DNA of 64,000 nt from the NCBI GenBank assembly GCA_947503265.1, contig CANNDC010000001.1:124001-188000 (forward strand), in the 5' to 3' direction. Positions 19,202-27,285 of this stretch are shown here, in pieces. The notes under the pieces were generated by a model. The model saw only the letters and a program-made list of their open reading frames with translations. It was not told the origin of the DNA and made no database searches. Position 1 is the first letter of the stretch. Each line of letters starts with the position of its first letter. This DNA is from an uncultured Alteromonadaceae bacterium. Lineage in GTDB: Bacteria > Pseudomonadota > Gammaproteobacteria > Enterobacterales > Alteromonadaceae. The translations under genes and the position numbers were made by a program.

Positions 19202-19320
19202 GGCTAGTACAACCTAGCTCGTAAAACCAAGCTCGAAAGGCCAAGCTCGTAAAACTAAGCTCGGAAAATTAGGCTCGGAAAATTAGGCTCGGAAAATTAG
19301 TCCCGAAAAACAGAGCTCAG
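19202..19320. repeat. 14-bp tandem repeat, about 8.5 degenerate copies, upstream of the hydrolase gene
   Basis: Units run head to tail with exact 14-bp period: AGCTCGTAAAACCA, AGCTCGAAAGGCCA, AGCTCGTAAAACTA, AGCTCGGAAAATTA, then GGCTCGGAAAATTA twice, then GTCCCGAAAAACAG and a partial AGCTCAG. A more diverged unit (19202-19215) precedes them. The array fills nearly all of the 154 bp between the LacI gene stop and the hydrolase start, ending 14 bp before the ATG. Confidence 0.92.
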
Positions 19321-19334
19321 TATAAAAGATACCC

Positions 19335-20048
19335 ATGATAAACAATAAAATTGTATTTCTACCCGGCACTTTATGTGATGGAAGAATTTTTAGACCTCAA
19401 ATTCAAGCTCTTGAATCAAATGGATTCGATTGTATCGACGTTGATTTAACCCAATGCGCCAGCTTAGATGAGGCTGTTCAGACTTGTTTGGCTGGTTTAG
19501 AACCGCACGCTAAGTTCTCCATCGTGGCATTTTCTATGGGCGGAATGGTGGCGTTTGAGTTGCTAAGACAATGCCCTGAGCGAGTACAAAATATCATTCT
19601 GGTTGCATCCAATGCTCATGCTGATCTACCAGAGAGGGCTGAGGCTCGTGCACAGCACTTGGCGCAGGCAAAAGCAACAGGCTTGAACGAATTAATTGCC
19701 AATACCTATATGCCAAATTACCTGTTCAAACAACGTCAAGATGATCAACAGATGATCGTGAAAATGGCTGAGGACTTAGGTGTGGAAGCATTCGAAAACC
19801 AACTACACATATTGGCTGACCGACCCGATTCCTCATCCTTACTTGAGAAAATTAAATGCCCTGTGCTCTTGATCGGGGGGGAAGAGGATCCTTTGTGTTC
19901 AGTGACAGAACAGCAACGAATACACGGGCTTATTTCCAACAGCGAAATGGTGATTTACTCGGAAGCGGGTCACTTTGTCAGTTTAGATCAAGCTGACAAA
20001 GTGACAGAAGATATGCTCAACTGGTTCAAGGAACACGCAAATGGCTAA
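19335..20048 (+). CDS. Alpha/beta hydrolase (esterase or lactonase type)
   Basis: A 237-aa cytosolic alpha/beta hydrolase. The oxyanion loop LPGTLCDGRIF, nucleophile elbow AFSMGGMVAF (Ser in a GxSxG-like turn with Phe before Ser), acid residue in GGEEDPLC and catalytic His in AGHFVSL give a complete triad. It resembles small hydrolases such as enol-lactonases or BioH-like esterases. Its last 8 bp overlap the aldolase gene, so the two products are translationally coupled and probably act in sequence. The substrate is unknown. Confidence 0.85.
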   Translation: MINNKIVFLPGTLCDGRIFRPQIQALESNGFDCIDVDLTQCASLDEAVQTCLAGLEPHAKFSIVAFSMGGMVAFELLRQCPERVQNIILVASNAHADLPERAEARAQHLAQAKATGLNELIANTYMPNYLFKQRQDDQQMIVKMAEDLGVEAFENQLHILADRPDSSSLLEKIKCPVLLIGGEEDPLCSVTEQQRIHGLISNSEMVIYSEAGHFVSLDQADKVTEDMLNWFKEHANG

Positions 20049-20808
20049 CTTAAAACAACAATTATCTGAACAAAAGCCAATTTTGGGGACTTTCTTAAAA
20101 ACACCCCACTATCATGTAGCAGAAGTGCTGGCTAAATCAGATTTGCAGGCCCTTTGCATAGACGCAGAACATGCCCCCTATTCAAGAGCAGATCTAGATG
20201 CAAACGTCCTGAGTTGCAGGGCAAATGACATGCCTGTACTGATTCGCGTGCAAAATGATAATCCAGAAACACTGCTAAACGCACTGGACATCGGCGCTAC
20301 TGGTGTCGTGGTTCCTCATGTTAAAACCGCAGCTCAGCTAGAACAGATAGTTCGCCATTGTTATTACGGTGATGGCGGGCGAGGCTATGCCGGTTCTACG
20401 CGTGCTGCTGGTTACACGACACAAAATATTCAAATCAATTTGAATTTGAACAAGGCGACCACCGTAGTAATTGCGCAACTAGAAGATCTAGAGGCCTTGG
20501 AGAATATCGAACAAATTTGTCAGGTGGAAAACGTCGATTGTTTGTTTGTGGGAAGAATGGACTTGACCATTGCCCTTGGCGAAACAGATCCAAAAGCCAA
20601 AGCTGTAGTTGAAGCAGTAGATCTGATTGTTGAAACCGCCAATCGCTACAAAGTTACTACCGGTATGTTTGTTGGCGATTTGAATGAGTTGTCTGGTTGG
20701 ATATCAAAAGGAGTCAGTTTGTTTTTACTCAGCTCAGATCAAAGCTTTATGCTGAGCGGAGCCAAGAACCTGCATGATAAATTCACGCAGGCAATATCAG
20801 AGAGTTAA
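20041..20808 (+). CDS. HpcH/HpaI-family aldolase
   Basis: Class II metal-dependent pyruvate aldolase or lyase, 255 aa, the normal length. Expected catalytic and metal residues are present: His in CIDAEHAPYS, Arg in VLIRVQ, Glu in VIAQLEDLEAL and Asp in LFVGRMDLTI; the GATGVVVPHV strand is also there. The family cleaves 4-hydroxy-2-oxo acids to pyruvate plus an aldehyde (HpcH, GarL and RhmA are relatives). It overlaps the hydrolase gene by 8 bp. It suggests that the island converts its substrate to a 2-oxo-4-hydroxy acid that is then split. Confidence 0.88.
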   Translation: MANLKQQLSEQKPILGTFLKTPHYHVAEVLAKSDLQALCIDAEHAPYSRADLDANVLSCRANDMPVLIRVQNDNPETLLNALDIGATGVVVPHVKTAAQLEQIVRHCYYGDGGRGYAGSTRAAGYTTQNIQINLNLNKATTVVIAQLEDLEALENIEQICQVENVDCLFVGRMDLTIALGETDPKAKAVVEAVDLIVETANRYKVTTGMFVGDLNELSGWISKGVSLFLLSSDQSFMLSGAKNLHDKFTQAISES

Positions 20809-20815
20809 GCAAACA

Positions 20816-21826
20816 CTATGTTGTCGGGTTAGATATCTCTGCGGTGCGTTTGAGAATGTCTAATCCTTGTTGTTTGAGCCAATAAGGCAAATCAATAATC
20901 ACCCAGTTTTCAGCTAACTTATCACCTTCGCGTCGATAAACATCAACCACGCGCATGTCACCTTTTTCGCCACCGGGAAGACCCATAAAACCGCCTCTAG
21001 CCTTGTTAGAAAGGTTTGGCCAACCAAAGAAACATGCATATTTACCTTCTGCAAAGCGGCAAATATGGCCGTTAAATACTTTGTCTGTTAAGCCTTCTCT
21101 GAAAGGGTACTGGTGATGTCTTTGGTATCTTTCAATCGTATGGGTTGAGCCTATGCCTGCTGGCCCAAACCAAGCCATATTGTGATGCCAGGTTTTACCC
21201 AAATACTCAGGAGTGCAATTGTCGTTTCCGGTCACGTTCAAATGAGTCAAGTCATCGATCATGGCATTCACCACGGCTAAGGTTTTCTCAGCTTCTTCTG
21301 GTGGATGGTCGCCCATTACAATGCCGTCGTGGGTGCGCGGCCCAGGACAGATAAAATCCGCACCTTTTTGCAAAGGTAATGGGTTTAGACCAATTTGCTG
21401 CATGAAGCCGATTAAATCGACAAAAAACGCCGATTTGGTAATTTTTCCACTTTTGACACAGTGAAACTCAGCGTAGCGCAACATGGTTGTTTTTTGAGTC
21501 GCTCTCAGGCCTAGCCAATCTTGGTCGAACAAGCCCATGAAATGCCCCATGCTCATTACCCAATTGTCACTACTGTGTTCGCTGTGGCCGCTGATAAAAA
21601 TGTCCTGACGACGCTGAATATGCTTGAAACTATGAAACAAAGGTACCCATACCTTTTCGACCGCGGTTTCTGCGTCATTGATTTGATTAAACGGATAGCA
21701 GCCATACAAAGTATATTCGCTATCAAGGTAACTTTTGATGATGTCGCCGATGGTATTGGCATCCGCCGATTCCATCTCAGTGAAAAGCGCATCAACTAGT
21801 AATTTTTCTATCTGAAAATTAGACAT
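20816..21826 (-). CDS. Two-domain NTF2/SnoaL-like protein (first of three)
   Basis: A 336-aa cytosolic protein with two predicted NTF2-fold halves. The N-terminal half (about 15-150) has VEKVWVPLFHSFKHIQRR and FHCVKSGKITKSAFFVDL. The C-terminal half (about 195-320) has KTWHHNMAWFGPAGIGSTHTIERYQRHHQYPFREG and the FAEGKYACFFGW strand. This is the arrangement annotated as SnoaL-like polyketide cyclase. NTF2-fold enzymes include ketosteroid isomerase, scytalone dehydratase and limonene-epoxide hydrolase, so isomerase, dehydratase or lyase chemistry is possible. It is convergent with the aldolase gene (7 bp apart) and divergent from the symporter. Confidence 0.72.
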   Translation of the reverse strand: MSNFQIEKLLVDALFTEMESADANTIGDIIKSYLDSEYTLYGCYPFNQINDAETAVEKVWVPLFHSFKHIQRRQDIFISGHSEHSSDNWVMSMGHFMGLFDQDWLGLRATQKTTMLRYAEFHCVKSGKITKSAFFVDLIGFMQQIGLNPLPLQKGADFICPGPRTHDGIVMGDHPPEEAEKTLAVVNAMIDDLTHLNVTGNDNCTPEYLGKTWHHNMAWFGPAGIGSTHTIERYQRHHQYPFREGLTDKVFNGHICRFAEGKYACFFGWPNLSNKARGGFMGLPGGEKGDMRVVDVYRREGDKLAENWVIIDLPYWLKQQGLDILKRTAEISNPTT

Positions 21827-21882
21827 CTAAGTTGAATTCCGAGGTTAAAGTTTAATGATAGCAAAAAAATCTTATTCAATAA

Positions 21883-21896
21883 TGACTTCGAAGTCA
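21883..21896. promoter_or_regulatory. Perfect 14-bp palindrome, candidate LacI-family operator
   Basis: TGACTTCGAAGTCA is a perfect palindrome with central CG in the divergent region between the NTF2-like gene and the symporter, about 68 bp before the symporter ATG. A 12/14 match lies in the SDR/HisD-like control region. It is the best candidate binding site for the LacI protein encoded at 18164. Confidence 0.55.
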
Positions 21897-21963
21897 ATTT
21901 GTAATAACATCCATGCTAACCATAAATAAAAGCTGCGTATAAAGCGGCTCAAATAGGTGCAAT

Positions 21964-23580
21964 ATGACAGAGTTTGGATCGTTAAATTGGAGTATCTTGA
22001 TCATCTATATTGTCGCGAACCTTGCGTTAGGCGCAGTAATTGGTAAGCGAATAGATACCGCCGATGATTTTTACCTAGGACAAAAACAAACACCTTGGTG
22101 GGCTATTGGTATTTCCGTTATCGCGACTTATGTTAGCGCCATGACGTTTTTGGGCGCCCCAGCTTGGGCCTATTCAGATGGTATTAGCGTCATTGCACTG
22201 CACTTGAATTATCCGCTCGTTATTATGGCGGTTATCATTTTCTTCTTCCCGTTCTTCTACAACGCCGGTGTGACATCAATTTACGAGTATCAAGAGAAAC
22301 GCTTTGGTAAACGCGCACGCGGGCTAATTTCTACTATCTACCTTTTGAGTCAAACAATGAACTCTGCTGCCGTACTGTATGCAACGTCACTGGTGCTTAG
22401 TTTTATCACGGGTGTGCCTGTCGTGTGGGCTATCGTCATTGTTACCATTATTGCCTTGGTTTATACGATCATGGGAGGCATAACCGCTGTTATTTGGACA
22501 GATGTGATTCAAGCCGGCATTCTTTTCGTGGGTGCAGGTATCATAATGTATGCCTTGATTGACCAATCGAGCATGCCGTTTTCTGAAACTCTAAGTCAAT
22601 TGAAGTCGGATGGAAAACTCAACCCGTTGAATTGGGATGTGGATTTTACCGAGCAAACCACTATTTGGAGCGGCATTATTGCCATGACGTTTTTTCATAT
22701 TACCGTTTATGGTAGTAACCAAATGATGGTGCAAAGAACATTAGCTGCGAAAAACATTGGTGATGCCAAGAAGTCGTATTTGATGATGGGGTTCTGTGCA
22801 TTTTTCATCTACTTCTTCTTCATAGTGCTTGGCGTACTGTTTTATAACTACTACGAAGGCAAGCCCTTCGAAGACAACAACATGATCATCCTTCAGTTTG
22901 CGACTGACTATGGACTACCCGGTTTAATGGGGTTGATTGCTGCGGCTGTAATGGCAGCATCCATGTCGAGTCTGGACTCTGCATTTAATTCACTTTCTAC
23001 CATTACCACTATCGATTTTTACCGCAAGTATTTCAAAAAAGACGAAACGGAGCAGCACTACTTAAAAGCCTCTAGGGTTTTTACTTTCGCTTGGGCATTA
23101 ATCATTATCGTACCTGCGATTCTGTATCATTTGTTTAGCGAAGGGTCTTCGATATTAGAAGTGTTGAGTAAAGTAGGTTCTTACTTCGTCGGCGCCCAAT
23201 TGGGTATGTTTGCACTTGGATTTTTCTCTAAACAAGCCACAGAAAACGGGCTTTTAGTCGGCACATTGACAGGGTTTGTCGTGGTAACCGCGGTCGCACT
23301 TGGAACAGACATTTCATGGCCGTGGTATTGCATCATTGGTGCTTCAACCAATGTCGTAGTGACCATTGTGGCAAGTATTGCAATTGATGGAAAACAACAT
23401 AGCTATTCCAGTTACACCATCAAGGGACAACAAGCCAAATTTCAACAAGAGGGTTTGTCAGAAAAAGAAAATGGCTGGTACTTGGTGCCAGGAAGAGTCG
23501 ACAAAATTAACTATGTATTACTCGGCTTTTTCTTTGTCACTGTCGGCTTTTTAGCCCTTGTTCAATACATGGATTTTTAG
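21964..23580 (+). CDS. Sodium/solute symporter (SSS family)
   Basis: Inner-membrane sodium-coupled uptake transporter, 538 aa, about 13-14 hydrophobic segments. SSS features: the N-terminal GAVIGKRIDTADDFYLGQKQTPWW segment, VIATYVSAMTFLGAPAWAY, YEYQEKRFGKRARG, the GGITAVIWTDVIQ signature and MAASMSSLDSAFNSLSTITT at the sodium site. It probably imports the island's substrate. The start is ATG at 21964 with AGGTG upstream. The two NTF2-like genes follow 38 bp downstream on the same strand. The sugar, acid or other substrate cannot be read from the sequence. Confidence 0.92.
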   Translation: MTEFGSLNWSILIIYIVANLALGAVIGKRIDTADDFYLGQKQTPWWAIGISVIATYVSAMTFLGAPAWAYSDGISVIALHLNYPLVIMAVIIFFFPFFYNAGVTSIYEYQEKRFGKRARGLISTIYLLSQTMNSAAVLYATSLVLSFITGVPVVWAIVIVTIIALVYTIMGGITAVIWTDVIQAGILFVGAGIIMYALIDQSSMPFSETLSQLKSDGKLNPLNWDVDFTEQTTIWSGIIAMTFFHITVYGSNQMMVQRTLAAKNIGDAKKSYLMMGFCAFFIYFFFIVLGVLFYNYYEGKPFEDNNMIILQFATDYGLPGLMGLIAAAVMAASMSSLDSAFNSLSTITTIDFYRKYFKKDETEQHYLKASRVFTFAWALIIIVPAILYHLFSEGSSILEVLSKVGSYFVGAQLGMFALGFFSKQATENGLLVGTLTGFVVVTAVALGTDISWPWYCIIGASTNVVVTIVASIAIDGKQHSYSSYTIKGQQAKFQQEGLSEKENGWYLVPGRVDKINYVLLGFFFVTVGFLALVQYMDF

Positions 23581-23618
23581 ATTGGAAAAGCAAAGAGCAG
23601 ATATTGTGAGTAAAAAAT

Positions 23619-24719
23619 ATGACTGATACTAACGCCAATATGCAAGCTAACAAAGGCGTCACTCAGGTCTACTGGAAAACCCTTGAGCACTTGTTAAATC
23701 CTACGGGAGACAAGGTTCAAGATTTACTCGGATTTGATGATGAGTTTGTCGATATTGTTGATTACATCATCCGTATTACCCATCGCATTTGGGAACAAAA
23801 AGATATCGGCCGGTGCTATGACTACTATGCTGACTATTGCCCAGTGCATACTCTTGGTGGATATTGCGATTCTGTTGAAGTGGTAGTGCAAAATACCTTA
23901 AAGACCATCGCAGCTTTTCCCGATCGTTCGCTCATTGGCGAGAACGTTATTTGGAGTTACGACGAGGACGAAACCTATTATTCGTCCCATCGCATCACCA
24001 GCATTATGACCAACAAAAATGCCTCTGAATTTGGTCCCGCTACTGGCAATACTGGTCGTGTCATGACCATTGCCGATTGCGTGTGCAAAGACAACAGAAT
24101 TGTTTACGAATGGTTAATGCGAGACAACAGCTTTCTGGTCAAGCAGTTAGGGATTAGTCCCTTTGACGCAGCCAAATTTCAAGCGCAACAACCGATTTCA
24201 GAGGAGTTCGCTAGTTGGATTGCGTCAGAGTACAAGCGCGTGCGAGCAAGAAAGGCAATGCTCACAGCTTCTCCAAAAGGGGTAGAAGAGGACCATTTCG
24301 GCTTTGTGTCTAAATGGGTAGATACCATCTTCAATCAAAAGAACTTTAATCAACTCGCGCAGCTTTATCATCTTACGGCAAAGGTACAATGGCCTGGTGG
24401 ACGACGCACAACGGGTTTACCCGGCATAGCGGGAATTTTGACCCAATGGCTTGCACAGTGTCCGGATTCAAGAGCTACTCTAGATCATATCGCTGTCGTG
24501 CCTTTTGGCAGCGAACGCATCGACATTGCCATTCGCTGGAGTTTGGCGGGTACTTTTAGTTCTAGAGATGCCCAATATAGCCAGTTTTCTGGGCAAGCTT
24601 TATTCTTGTTAGCCGCTACTCACTTGCGCATTCACCAAGGCAAGATAGAACAAGAATGGACCGTCTTTGACGAAGTATCCATGCTGTCTAATTTGATTCT
24701 CAACCAACCAAGTCTGTAA
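23619..24719 (+). CDS. Two-domain NTF2/SnoaL-like protein (second of three)
   Basis: A 366-aa cytosolic protein. The first NTF2-like half (about 40-175) contains RIWEQKDIGRCYDYYADYC and GRVMTIADCVCKDNRIVYEW. The second half (about 230-355) contains WVDTIFNQKNFNQLAQLYHL, GIAGILTQWLAQCPDS and IDIAIRWSLAGTF. Helix-strand order and the conserved Trp in the last strand fit SnoaL-like domains. It follows the symporter by 38 bp and precedes the third paralogue by 5 bp, so the three are one operon. The enzymatic role is unproven. Confidence 0.75.
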   Translation: MTDTNANMQANKGVTQVYWKTLEHLLNPTGDKVQDLLGFDDEFVDIVDYIIRITHRIWEQKDIGRCYDYYADYCPVHTLGGYCDSVEVVVQNTLKTIAAFPDRSLIGENVIWSYDEDETYYSSHRITSIMTNKNASEFGPATGNTGRVMTIADCVCKDNRIVYEWLMRDNSFLVKQLGISPFDAAKFQAQQPISEEFASWIASEYKRVRARKAMLTASPKGVEEDHFGFVSKWVDTIFNQKNFNQLAQLYHLTAKVQWPGGRRTTGLPGIAGILTQWLAQCPDSRATLDHIAVVPFGSERIDIAIRWSLAGTFSSRDAQYSQFSGQALFLLAATHLRIHQGKIEQEWTVFDEVSMLSNLILNQPSL

Positions 24720-24724
24720 CGCGA

Positions 24725-25621
24725 ATGACATTAACCAAAGACAACTCTGCGATATTTGATGCACTATTAGCGCTTTTCACAAAAGGCGATATGTTGACAG
24801 TACGCAGTAAATTACTGCACAGCGCTTCTTGGCAACAGGCTTTATTCACCGCTTATGGGGAAAGTCAGCAAAGCCGACTTTGGATCAATTGGTTGAATAG
24901 ATGCGGACTCTCCGATCTTGTTGAAGTTCGTGTACTCAATAATGGCTCTGGCAACTCGGCAATCCTAGCTGAATTGAAACCGCAAAAAGGGCAAACTCCT
25001 ATAAGAGTGATGTTATTTGTTGAACACAATTCATTGAATATCAAGCAAGTCGATTTGACCATAGACACTATGACGCTCAAAGAAAGCCTTGATACTAACA
25101 GTGACGAGCTGAGCACGTGGTGGCCTTCCCCTGATCCGCTTTTGATTAGTGACTATGATCAGCAAATCCATCCACAGACATCTCACGCTAAACCGTCTTC
25201 AATCATGAGTTCTGGTGCAAAAAATGTGCAGACCTTAGAAAGCTGGTGGGAAATTTGGCAATTGATGCAATTGAGCCATATTCAATCTATTTACCAAAAA
25301 AACGCCAAAATATATCTACCTGGTGAGCAGCAAGGCACAAGCACATTTGCTCTGTTCGAGCACGTCACACAATTGATGAATCGATTACACCGGCATTATT
25401 GTCAACTTGAACAAGTGATCACAGATCCTGAAGAACCCGGCTGTGTTGCAGTAAAATGGTATGTTGAAGGTGATATAAAATCCGGCAGAAATGTGTCTAG
25501 AGTCAGGCTCAATCTGATGTCATTTCTCGAGCTTTCAGACGATAAAATTGCCAAAGAATATTTGCTATTTGACGATGTTGCGTATCAAAAGCAATTTCCT
25601 GATCTAGCTGCGGTTTTTTGA
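24725..25621 (+). CDS. NTF2/SnoaL-like protein, diverged (third of three)
   Basis: A 298-aa protein that keeps the general plan of its upstream neighbour but is much diverged. The C-terminal half (about 170-290) shows the NTF2-like order WWEIWQLMQLSHIQSIYQKNA, LFEHVTQLMNRLHRHY, CVAVKWYVEGDI and KIAKEYLLFDDVAY. The N-terminal half (about 1-120) is poorly conserved and may not be catalytic. The 5-bp gap to the previous gene suggests that the two products are made in fixed ratio, perhaps as subunits of one complex. It ends 14 bp before the convergent esterase. Confidence 0.6.
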   Translation: MTLTKDNSAIFDALLALFTKGDMLTVRSKLLHSASWQQALFTAYGESQQSRLWINWLNRCGLSDLVEVRVLNNGSGNSAILAELKPQKGQTPIRVMLFVEHNSLNIKQVDLTIDTMTLKESLDTNSDELSTWWPSPDPLLISDYDQQIHPQTSHAKPSSIMSSGAKNVQTLESWWEIWQLMQLSHIQSIYQKNAKIYLPGEQQGTSTFALFEHVTQLMNRLHRHYCQLEQVITDPEEPGCVAVKWYVEGDIKSGRNVSRVRLNLMSFLELSDDKIAKEYLLFDDVAYQKQFPDLAAVF

Positions 25622-25635
25622 ACGTCAATGGTATT

Positions 25636-26553
25636 TTATTCTAGTTTGTCATCGCGCTTTAGATGGAATTTAAGGGTGGCTAGGATATGCGGTTTCCAAT
25701 CATTCCAGTTGTGACCCCCAGCAAAGGTTTGATATTCATGAGGACGCTGGTTTTGCTTCAGGTGATCGTGAAAACTAACATTCGTTGCCTGTATATCTTT
25801 CGATTCCTCGCTTCCCCAAGTCAACATTAAACGCGTTTGTTTAAGCCGCTCATCGTGGATCCAAGCAACAAAAGGATCTATATCTTCAGGCATGTCTGAA
25901 TAGTCTTCATAAATCGGCCCCCAAATCCTCTCGGTTGGTACAAAGCTAAACAAAATTCGTCGTCCCAGACTTGGATTTAATACTTTCTCTCGGCTAAGGA
26001 TCAAACCGCTTATACTCGCCGCGCTCGAGAAGGTATCTGGTTCATGGTAAGCGAATCGGAGAGCGCCATGCGCTCCCATAGAAATGCCGGTGACATGGCA
26101 ATGTTCAGGGCAAGGTAGTGTATTATATTTGCTGGCAACTTCTGGCATTAGGTCTCTTACCACCCAATCGCGCAATTTGTGCGAGTCATCGTACCAATTT
26201 TCCCAAAACATATTCCCACCAAGCGGATTCAAAATAATGACCCGAGGCAATTTGCCAGACTTAATATAAGGGTCGAGGAATTGGCCGACTTGGTAGCGAT
26301 CAAAAGACTCGTGGTTGTCACCATATCCATGCAGTAAAACTACCAAAGGCAAAGTTTCATCCGCAGTCCAGCCTGGCGGTAAATAAACCGAATAATCCAT
26401 AGTCGCGCCTTCTGACGGGCTATACATGGCACCAAATTCATTGCGATTAGTTAATTCCGGCAAAGAACTACATGCAGACGTCAGCACAGCAACTATAGCG
26501 AGTATAAAAATGTGGATAGATTTATAGAAAGGCAAAATGGTGATCCAAATCAT
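25636..26553 (-). CDS. Lipoprotein esterase, alpha/beta hydrolase (esterase D / CE1-like)
   Basis: A 305-aa exported esterase. The N-terminal signal ends in lipobox LTSAC (Cys28), so it is membrane-anchored. Visible hydrolase parts: LPLVVLLHGYGDNHESF, the nucleophile elbow VTGISMGAHGALRF (Ser in GxSxG) and the catalytic His in FAGGHNWNDWKP. The S-formylglutathione-hydrolase/FrmB and CE1 acetyl/feruloyl esterase families share this plan. An extracytoplasmic esterase beside the catabolic island could release an ester-bound substrate, but it is on the opposite strand and may be independent. Confidence 0.82.
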   Translation of the reverse strand: MIWITILPFYKSIHIFILAIVAVLTSACSSLPELTNRNEFGAMYSPSEGATMDYSVYLPPGWTADETLPLVVLLHGYGDNHESFDRYQVGQFLDPYIKSGKLPRVIILNPLGGNMFWENWYDDSHKLRDWVVRDLMPEVASKYNTLPCPEHCHVTGISMGAHGALRFAYHEPDTFSSAASISGLILSREKVLNPSLGRRILFSFVPTERIWGPIYEDYSDMPEDIDPFVAWIHDERLKQTRLMLTWGSEESKDIQATNVSFHDHLKQNQRPHEYQTFAGGHNWNDWKPHILATLKFHLKRDDKLE

Positions 26554-26722
26554 TCAATAACACTGTTACGTGATTGCAACCAAGTCTAGATCACTCATTT
26601 CGCAAGGCGCCTAGGATAACCTGAATACTAGCGGGCTGTTAAGTCTGAAAATTGCCAAGAGCAAACATTAATTCTTCGAATCAGCATTGTAAAAATTGGT
26701 GTGGTTTTAACCTAGTCGTTTG

Positions 26723-27190
26723 TTAGGTTATGGTTTCTCCTATCATATCTGAAATCTCATTGAATCCAGCTTCCAATACCTCTGCATTCATTGATTCAGA
26801 GCGTTTTTCTACAAAAGAGAAAGGTGGTACTGATATGTCATTGTACAAAGATGGATCTGCTTGAGACTTAACAAGTGAAATCACTTCTCCATAGTTATCT
26901 TCTATTAGAGCCCACTTTAGCCCCAGACCTTTTTCCAATACATAACCAAAAGCAAATCCAATAGCTGTCAAAACGAGCTGTTGAGGCTGTTTATTGAGGT
27001 TTTTATCTAACATCCATGACGCACGAAGGTAATCGAAATAAACTGGAGTTATAGGTAAATCATTTTCCAGATCTAATTGAGGACAATACTCTTTACCGAG
27101 TTGTTTCAGCACATCTATATTTGATTCATATAATTGATGTCGCTCCTCGTCAGAGAGAAAATTTTTAATTGAAAACGTGTATTCAGTCAT
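26723..27190 (-). CDS. Small cytosolic protein, possibly DUF3806
   Basis: A 155-aa protein without signal or membrane segment. WMLDKNLNKQPQQ, the AIGFAFGYVLEKGLGLKWALIEDNYG segment and the acidic, proline-containing end resemble DUF3806 proteins, a family without known function. The ATG at 27190 was chosen; an in-frame TTG at 27238 would extend into the inverted-repeat element described at 27198-27285. It is the downstream-most gene of a run of same-strand small genes. Right after its stop, AACCTA and TAGGTT form a small hairpin that overlaps the stop codon. Confidence 0.6.
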   Translation of the reverse strand: MTEYTFSIKNFLSDEERHQLYESNIDVLKQLGKEYCPQLDLENDLPITPVYFDYLRASWMLDKNLNKQPQQLVLTAIGFAFGYVLEKGLGLKWALIEDNYGEVISLVKSQADPSLYNDISVPPFSFVEKRSESMNAEVLEAGFNEISDMIGETIT

Positions 27191-27197
27191 ACTTTTC

Positions 27198-27285
27198 TTA
27201 ACTAATGCCCTGTTAAACGGTCCAAGCTTGCAGGCCAAAATAAGCGATTGCTTTACAACGAAAAAAAATCCAATTGATTAGTTAA
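27198..27285. repeat. Cassette-boundary-like element with 9-bp terminal inverted repeats
   Basis: TTAACTAAT (27198-27206) and ATTAGTTAA (27277-27285) are perfect inverted repeats enclosing 70 bp and filling almost the whole gap between two small genes. One end (27241-27281) is 31/41 identical to a second copy at 28452-28492. On the gene strand the right end reads GTTTAACAGGGCATTAGTTAAGA, which recalls an integron attC end but does not match GTTRRRY exactly (GTTAAGA). Confidence 0.45.

Noticed and set aside
19202-19320. CRISPR-like or attachment-site array
   Set aside because: The 14-bp units abut directly with no spacers, and no cas or integrase gene is near.
26708-26735. Full integron attC site after the DUF3806-like gene
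   Set aside because: ACCTAAC matches RYYYAAC, but no GTTRRRY partner or second inner box was found at a suitable distance.
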